Part shown: positions 62,199 through 64,000 of the stretch, piece by piece
Position numbering within the stretch: the first letter of the stretch is position 1
Layout: each line of letters opens with the position of its first letter
Assembly: GCA_937138255.1 (NCBI GenBank)
Contig: CAKZOU010000069.1
Location: forward strand, 124,001-188,000
From: an uncultured Paracoccaceae bacterium
GTDB taxonomy: Bacteria > Pseudomonadota > Alphaproteobacteria > Rhodobacterales > Rhodobacteraceae
DNA length: 64,000 nt
Reading direction: 5' to 3'
Made by a program: the position numbers and the translations under genes
Notes under the pieces: generated by a model
What the model saw: the letters and a program-made list of their open reading frames with translations, nothing else
Database searches by the model: none
Told to the model about the DNA's origin: nothing

Positions 62199-62732
62199 CT
62201 AGTCGACCCGAACCATGACTTCGTTTCTGCGCAAGAAAGGCGGCGTGAACGGGCCGTTATAGGTGGCCCTGATCGGAGCGGATGTAGGATGAATTCCATC
62301 TTCGCTCAATCGTTCGAGCAACTCCGCTTTTGCAAACTCATAGTTCCGCCGATTGGCGCGCCCGGAATAGCCGCGCACCGCATAAAGCCCGCCAAAGACT
62401 TGGACAATGCGGACGTTTGGGTCCGTGGGCATTGGCGCCGTTTCAATGGTGTAGGTAGACGGCAAGAAGAATTGCATGGTCGCGGCACCGTCATCAATCG
62501 ACTGCGCAACCGGCACCGTCATCGCAATCCTCTCTGGCTGTGCGACAGGAACGGTCATGTTGATTCTTGCCGATGATCGGTTAGCGCCAGAAATATAGCG
62601 AAACAACTTGCCGAATGCGCCGTCCTCGTTCGATGACTGCTGGACTTGCGCAGCGAGCCTGTCGCCGTAGCGACGCAGCTCGTAGCCTTTGGCGACCGCA
62701 ACAGTTTCGTATTGGGGTTCTTCGTAAGCCAT
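62199..62732 (-). CDS. SOUL haem-binding family protein
   Basis: 177 residues. Family blocks: YETVAVAKGYELRRYGDRLAAQV, FGKLFRYISGANRSSARINMTVPV and a repeated MTVPVAQ. SOUL/HBP proteins bind haem or tetrapyrroles. No signal peptide seen. It neighbours the DUF3833 block on the opposite strand and DUF305 upstream (66 nt), consistent with a redox-stress setting. Confidence 0.87.
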   Translation of the reverse strand: MAYEEPQYETVAVAKGYELRRYGDRLAAQVQQSSNEDGAFGKLFRYISGANRSSARINMTVPVAQPERIAMTVPVAQSIDDGAATMQFFLPSTYTIETAPMPTDPNVRIVQVFGGLYAVRGYSGRANRRNYEFAKAELLERLSEDGIHPTSAPIRATYNGPFTPPFLRRNEVMVRVD

Positions 62733-62798
62733 TTGTCTTCCGCCCAGTTACACAGCTTCACTGAGGCCCTCGTTGCCCCATCTGGAAAATGCGATCGC

Positions 62799-63170
62799 CT
62801 AGCGCGCCTCCAGCCAATTTCGCATCCATTCGATTTCGGAATCTTGCGCCACGATTATCTGCAGGGCAAATTCCCGCACCAACGGGTCTTTGCCATGTTC
62901 AAGGACGACCTTCGCCATTTCGACCGCAGCTGCATGGTGCGGGATCATGCCCAGAATGAAGTCGAGATCCGGATCGCCCGTGAACTCCATGTTCATTTCT
63001 TGGTGCATCTTTGCGTTGATTTCGGCATAGGCGCGCGTAGCCATCGAAGGCTCTACTGCGGCCTCCGCCATGTTCCCGTGATCATGTTCGGCAGAAGAAT
63101 GGTCCATTTGTTGCGCAACCGCAGGAAGGACCAAAAGACCGGCGGTCGCCGCCAAGAATAACTCTCTCAT
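62799..63170 (-). CDS. DUF305 family periplasmic protein
   Basis: 123 residues with a signal peptide of about 19. A His/Met-rich mature N-terminus (MDHSSAEHDHGN) and the DUF305 core GMIPHHAAAVEMAKVVL. DUF305 proteins are ferritin-like four-helix proteins, often near copper or redox-stress genes. The ATG at 63170 gives a normal signal sequence; a GTG five codons earlier is possible. May be co-transcribed with the SOUL gene. Confidence 0.85.
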   Translation of the reverse strand: MRELFLAATAGLLVLPAVAQQMDHSSAEHDHGNMAEAAVEPSMATRAYAEINAKMHQEMNMEFTGDPDLDFILGMIPHHAAAVEMAKVVLEHGKDPLVREFALQIIVAQDSEIEWMRNWLEAR

Positions 63171-63469
63171 AGTCGTCTCGCACACTGGGTGTTTTGCACT
63201 AGATACGATTTGGAGCCATGTATTGGATCAAAGTTCGTTTTCCCGGTTGACACCATTGTTGTGTGACCGGCGCCGCGCTGAACCGGTCGCATTGCTGTTC
63301 TGGCCGACGCTTTGAGGGACATAAGCGGACACTCTCGCCCAATCATCTTCGATCGGGCGAGCGGGGTTCGCCTAGCCAGGTCATCTCATCCTGGGCACTC
63401 GAGCCTAAACCTGAGAGCGATGGGGGTTCGAATGGTTTGGGCTATCGGGCATGGCGGTTCGGACCAAGC
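63171..63469. other. 299-bp non-coding stretch left of comE-like gene
   Basis: Contains the likely DUF305 promoter (minus strand) and the 3' end region of the comE-like gene. No coding frame with a good start was seen. The GGGGGTTCGAATGG near 63422-63435 looks like a tRNA T-loop but lacks matching arms. Confidence 0.4.
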
Positions 63470-64000
63470 TCACCCCCTGACCGCCTCCATAAACCTTTCG
63501 CGGATCATGATCGGGTTCTTTGTAATCACCGGCACCTGCACGTTTCCGCTTTGGCACTTGGAAACGATGATGGTCATGCGCCGCGCGGCAAGCGCCTCTT
63601 TGACAGCTTGCGCTGTCTCTTCGGCGGACACCTCGACCACATTCTCGCATCCGCAAGCGGTGGCAACAGCGGCGAGCGATGTCTTTTTGCCGGCATAGGT
63701 CGCCTGATCGCCCGTCGACCCGTAGGATCCATTGTCGATGATCAGTAGAATGAAGTTATCCCGCGGGTTGTTGGCGATGGTCGAAAGTGTCGCGAGATTG
63801 GTCAGAACCGACCCATCGCCGTCAATTGAAATGACAGGTTTGTCTTGCACAAGCGCGAGACCAAAACCGATTGACGAGGCCAGGCCCATCGTCCCGAGCA
63901 TATAGAAATTGGTGCCACGATCATCGAGCGCGTGGAGCTCCTGGCTCGGAGAGCCGATATTGCAGACCACCAGCTCGTCGGAGATCACCGGAAGCAGTGT
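63470..64000 (-). CDS. comE: Sulfopyruvate-decarboxylase beta-like TPP protein (cut by window edge)
   Basis: Only the C-terminal 177 or so residues are in the window. The TPP-binding motif GDGSVLTNLATLSTIANNPRDN with NGSYGSTGD is the sulfopyruvate/phosphonopyruvate decarboxylase beta-subunit pattern; LGTMGLASSIGFGLAL precedes it. Pairs with an alpha subunit (ComD) to decarboxylate sulfopyruvate to sulfoacetaldehyde, used in bacterial sulfonate degradation. The frame stays open to base 64000; its start and the comD-like partner would be beyond the right edge. Separate beta subunits of phosphonopyruvate decarboxylase look alike, so the substrate is provisional. Confidence 0.8.
   Translation of the reverse strand, partial: TLLPVISDELVVCNIGSPSQELHALDDRGTNFYMLGTMGLASSIGFGLALVQDKPVISIDGDGSVLTNLATLSTIANNPRDNFILLIIDNGSYGSTGDQATYAGKKTSLAAVATACGCENVVEVSAEETAQAVKEALAARRMTIIVSKCQSGNVQVPVITKNPIMIRERFMEAVRG

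Noticed and set aside
63350-63440. tRNA-like segment with a GGTTCGAAT T-loop
   Set aside because: No acceptor or anticodon arms pair with it, so it is not a tRNA on reading.
1-64000. Mobile elements, prophage, CRISPR arrays
   Set aside because: No transposase, integrase, phage or Cas gene and no spaced direct repeats were seen; the only direct repeat noted is the Pho box.

Overview
The window looks like chromosomal DNA of a facultatively anaerobic alphaproteobacterium, most likely Rhodobacterales (Rhodobacteraceae). The evidence is the high GC content, the gene content and several order-typical arrangements: phoR-pstSCAB-phoU-phoB, aglEFGAK with a divergent LacI regulator, an Fnr-family regulator without Fe-S cysteines (NarR type) beside narK-narGHJI, preTA, and an MFS / chalcone-isomerase-like / DUF3833 block. 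I see no insertion sequence, prophage, CRISPR array, rRNA or convincing tRNA. Coding density is very high, with many 1-4 nt overlaps and tail-to-tail gaps of 3-14 nt.

Layout. 1-3.8 kb: a minus-strand run of a GT4 glycosyltransferase, a DUF374 acyltransferase, a two-nucleotide-binding flavoprotein, a RidA protein and a DUF1028 protein cut by the window edge. 4.06-5.9 kb: a CopZ-like copper chaperone and a cytosolic gamma-glutamyltransferase. 5.9-8.5 kb: preT-preA for reductive pyrimidine catabolism, with a RutR-like operator just upstream. 8.6-11.9 kb: an operon of an MBL-fold hydrolase, a hydroxylysine-kinase-like phosphotransferase and a PLP phospholyase-like enzyme. 12.0-12.7 kb: a nitroreductase-family gene. 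12.7-24.2 kb: the respiratory nitrate reductase operon narK1-narK2-narGHJI followed by a parvulin, a hemerythrin and a DUF2478 protein. A divergent narR (24.5-25.2 kb) has two Fnr/NarR-type boxes in its upstream region. 25.2-34.3 kb: alpha-glucoside uptake and hydrolysis (aglEFGAK), the LacI regulator aglR and a GH1 beta-glucosidase, with two CAAAGCGCTTTG-type operators. 34.3-41.1 kb: phosphate starvation genes phoR, pstSCAB, phoU, phoB with a Pho box. 41.2-47.5 kb: a four-gene operon of a carbon-nitrogen hydrolase, a 911-residue Orn/Lys/Arg decarboxylase homologue, an ATP-grasp ligase and a C45 autoproteolytic acyltransferase. 47.9-55.4 kb: D-xylose uptake and isomerase pathway xylFHGBA with a divergent ROK regulator, whose gene overlaps an FG-GAP/UnbV protein (to 56.9 kb). 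56.9-59.3 kb: a MauG/CcpA-type di-heme protein and a Gfo/Idh/MocA oxidoreductase. 59.5-63.2 kb: a candidate small gene, an MFS carrier, a chalcone-isomerase-like protein and a DUF3833 lipoprotein, then SOUL and DUF305 proteins. The right edge cuts a sulfopyruvate-decarboxylase beta-like subunit.

How the parts work together. The window combines nitrate respiration, phosphate scavenging and two complete sugar modules (import, hydrolysis or isomerisation, and regulator). In the agl, pst and xyl transporter operons the binding-protein gene is followed by a GC-rich hairpin before the permease genes. The same architecture recurs in the gaps inside the nar operon.

The most likely undescribed system is the four-enzyme operon at 41.2-47.5 kb. 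Its gene content (amine-generating decarboxylase, amide-forming ATP-grasp enzyme, N-terminal-nucleophile acyltransferase, amide hydrolase) suggests synthesis or remodelling of an amine- or polyamine-derived amide. The product cannot be read from the sequence.
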